Shown here: positions 5,594 to 7,109 of the stretch, piece by piece
How positions within the stretch are numbered: position 1 is the stretch's first letter
How the letters are laid out: every line of letters starts with the position of its first letter
NCBI GenBank assembly: GCA_937896705.1
Contig: CALBOC010000382.1
Location: 1 to 7,109, forward strand
Reading direction: 5' to 3'
DNA: 7,109 nucleotides
Source of the DNA: an uncultured Micrococcaceae bacterium
GTDB taxonomy: Bacteria > Actinomycetota > Actinomycetes > Actinomycetales > Micrococcaceae
Translations under genes and position numbers: made by a program
The notes under the pieces: generated by a model
Told to the model about the DNA's origin: nothing
The model's input: the letters and a program-made list of their open reading frames with translations, nothing else
The model's database searches: none

Positions 5594-7105
5594 ATGACAC
5601 AGACACTGACGCAACAAACCCTGAGCCACTACATAAACGGCCAGGCCGTTGAAGGGAAATCGGGGCGCTTTGCTGATGTCTATCACCCAGCCACCGGTGA
5701 AGTAGCAGCCCAAGTACCGCTGGCTACCGAAGAAGAAGTCCACGAAGCGATTGAGATTGCCAAACAAGCACAGATCGGCTGGGCACAACTCAACCACCAG
5801 CGACGCGCACGAGTCCTGGGACGGTTCGTCGACCTTGCCCATGAGAATTTGGATGAGCTAGCCACCGCACTGTCCAATGAGCACGGGAAAACATTCGATG
5901 ACGCCAAAGGCGATGTTCAGCGTGGGCTGGATGTCATCGAGTTCTGCATGGCCGCACCACACATGCTCAAAGGCGAATTCTCAGACCAGACCGGCACGGG
6001 CATCGACACCTACTCGATGCGTCAACCACTGGGTGTGACCGCTGGCATTTCACCGTTCAACTTCCCAGCCATGATCCCACTGTGGCAGGCAGGCCCATCC
6101 CTGGCAGCTGGAAACGCTTTTATTCTGAAACCTTCGGAGCGGGATCCGTCGGTACCGCTCATGTTGGCTGACCTGTTCAAACAGGCAGGTATGCCCGATG
6201 GCGTGTTCCAGGTGCTCAACGGTGACAAGACCGCTGTCGATGCCCTGCTCAACCACCCGGACGTCGAAGCCGTGGGCTTTGTGGGCTCCACTCCGATCGC
6301 CCAATCGATCTACACCACAGCGGCCGCCAACGGTAAGCGCGCACAGTGCTTCGGCGGTGCCAAAAACCACGCCATCATCATGCCGGATGCCGACCTGGAT
6401 CAGGCCGCAGACGCCCTGATCGGTGCTGCCTTTGGTGCCGCCGGTGAGCGGTGCATGGCGCTTTCCGTCGCCGTCCCCGTGGGACAAGAAACCGCTGACG
6501 CCTTGGTTGCCAAGATCGCTGAAAAAGCGAAGAACCTCAAGGTCGGTCCATCATTGGATCCCACATCCGACTTCGGTCCGGTCGTGACTGCCGAAGCCAA
6601 AGCCCGTATTGAACAAGCTATTGCCGCCGGTGTCGAAGAAGGCGCTGAGCTGGTACTCGATGGTCGCGGTGTGCAGGTCGAAGGCCACGAAAACGGCTTC
6701 TACGTCGGCGCGACGATTTTCGACCACGCGACCAAAGATATGACCATCTACACCGATGAGATTTTTGGCCCGGTCCTAACCATCGTTCGAGCCGAGAACT
6801 TCGAAGAAGCCCTTGCGTTGCCATCTGATCACAAATACGGCAACGGGGTGGCCATCTTTACCCGCGATGGTGACACCGCTCGGGAATTCACCCGACGAGT
6901 AAACGTCGGCATGGTTGGAGTCAACGTTCCTATCCCCGTCCCGATTGCGTACTACACCTTCGGTGGATGGAAAGCTTCCGGCTTCGGAGACCTCAACCAG
7001 CACGGTCCGGATGCATTCAAATTCGTGACCCGCACCAAGACTGTCACCTCGCGTTGGCCATCCGGCGTCAAAGAAGACGCCAGCTTCATCATGCCGATTC
7101 AGTAA
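5594..7105 (+). CDS. mmsA: CoA-acylating methylmalonate-semialdehyde dehydrogenase
   Basis: Cytoplasmic NAD+- and CoA-dependent aldehyde dehydrogenase converting methylmalonate semialdehyde to propionyl-CoA, and malonate semialdehyde to acetyl-CoA, with release of CO2. It acts late in valine, myo-inositol or beta-alanine/pyrimidine breakdown. The 503 residues match the usual MmsA/IolA length. Visible order: SPFNFPAMIPLW with the oxyanion Asn (N156), cofactor site KPSERDP (179-185), GFVGST (228-233), the MmsA-type QCFGGAKNH (251-259) in which the ELGG glutamate of hydrolytic aldehyde dehydrogenases is absent, catalytic C287 in GERCMALSVAVPVG with R286 next to it, and EIFGPV (389-394). The lost glutamate fits CoA-dependent rather than hydrolytic deacylation. 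The start has a good ribosome site. The stop is complete 4 nt before the window end, so any downstream partner is unseen. The upstream region has several inverted repeats, suggesting substrate-controlled expression. Confidence 0.95.
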   Translation: MTQTLTQQTLSHYINGQAVEGKSGRFADVYHPATGEVAAQVPLATEEEVHEAIEIAKQAQIGWAQLNHQRRARVLGRFVDLAHENLDELATALSNEHGKTFDDAKGDVQRGLDVIEFCMAAPHMLKGEFSDQTGTGIDTYSMRQPLGVTAGISPFNFPAMIPLWQAGPSLAAGNAFILKPSERDPSVPLMLADLFKQAGMPDGVFQVLNGDKTAVDALLNHPDVEAVGFVGSTPIAQSIYTTAAANGKRAQCFGGAKNHAIIMPDADLDQAADALIGAAFGAAGERCMALSVAVPVGQETADALVAKIAEKAKNLKVGPSLDPTSDFGPVVTAEAKARIEQAIAAGVEEGAELVLDGRGVQVEGHENGFYVGATIFDHATKDMTIYTDEIFGPVLTIVRAENFEEALALPSDHKYGNGVAIFTRDGDTAREFTRRVNVGMVGVNVPIPVPIAYYTFGGWKASGFGDLNQHGPDAFKFVTRTKTVTSRWPSGVKEDASFIMPIQ

Positions 7106-7109
7106 AGGA

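Noticed and set aside
5577..5597. Six-codon upstream frame (MSKGTR) whose TGA overlaps the mmsA ATG
   Set aside because: There is no ribosome site before it and it contains the mmsA ribosome site itself; most likely chance.
1..7109. Mobile element, CRISPR array, tRNA or toxin-antitoxin module
   Set aside because: I saw no transposase or integrase motif, no regularly spaced repeats, no tRNA-like fold and no small paired toxin-antitoxin frames on either strand.

Overview
The window looks like chromosomal core DNA from a moderately GC-rich actinobacterium. The best fit is the order Micrococcales, near Micrococcaceae. The evidence is a single-chain actinobacterial-type glycyl-tRNA synthetase, a GTG start, a probable leaderless promoter, and an actinobacterial-style YibE/F relic. 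The placement rests on remembered family sequences, not on a search.

Layout, left to right: positions 1-138 are a leader with a hairpin that hides an unused Shine-Dalgarno-like GGAGGT. A plus-strand unit follows: glyS (139-1515), a GNAT-type acetyltransferase abutting it with no gap (GTG at 1516), and a gene starting inside the acetyltransferase stop (2375). That third gene is dead. It is a YibE/F-family membrane protein broken by a one-base frameshift, an in-frame TAA and two internal deletions that remove membrane segments (2375-3373).

Two minus-strand genes converge on it: a class I SAM-dependent methyltransferase (start 5299), then, 34 nt downstream, a major facilitator superfamily transporter (stop at 3367). 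The pair is probably one operon. Its last gene overlaps the end of the YibE/F relic tail to tail, with no visible terminator between the two units.

The methyltransferase is divergent from mmsA, a CoA-acylating methylmalonate-semialdehyde dehydrogenase (5594-7105, complete). The 294-nt region between them is the most information-rich non-coding part of the window. It holds two perfect 22-bp palindromes with the same 10-2-10 layout, one of which resembles a CRP/GlxR-family site. It also holds a cluster of GTGGC half-sites with a 21-bp direct-repeat period, a perfect 10-bp hairpin in the mmsA leader, and a probable leaderless promoter for the methyltransferase.

The genes fall into three jobs: translation (glyS), small-molecule modification and export (acetyltransferase, methyltransferase, transporter; substrates unknown), and valine, inositol or pyrimidine catabolism (mmsA). 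I see no mobile element, CRISPR array, RNA gene or clearly new multi-gene system. The points most worth a second look are the decayed YibE/F gene and the mmsA control region.
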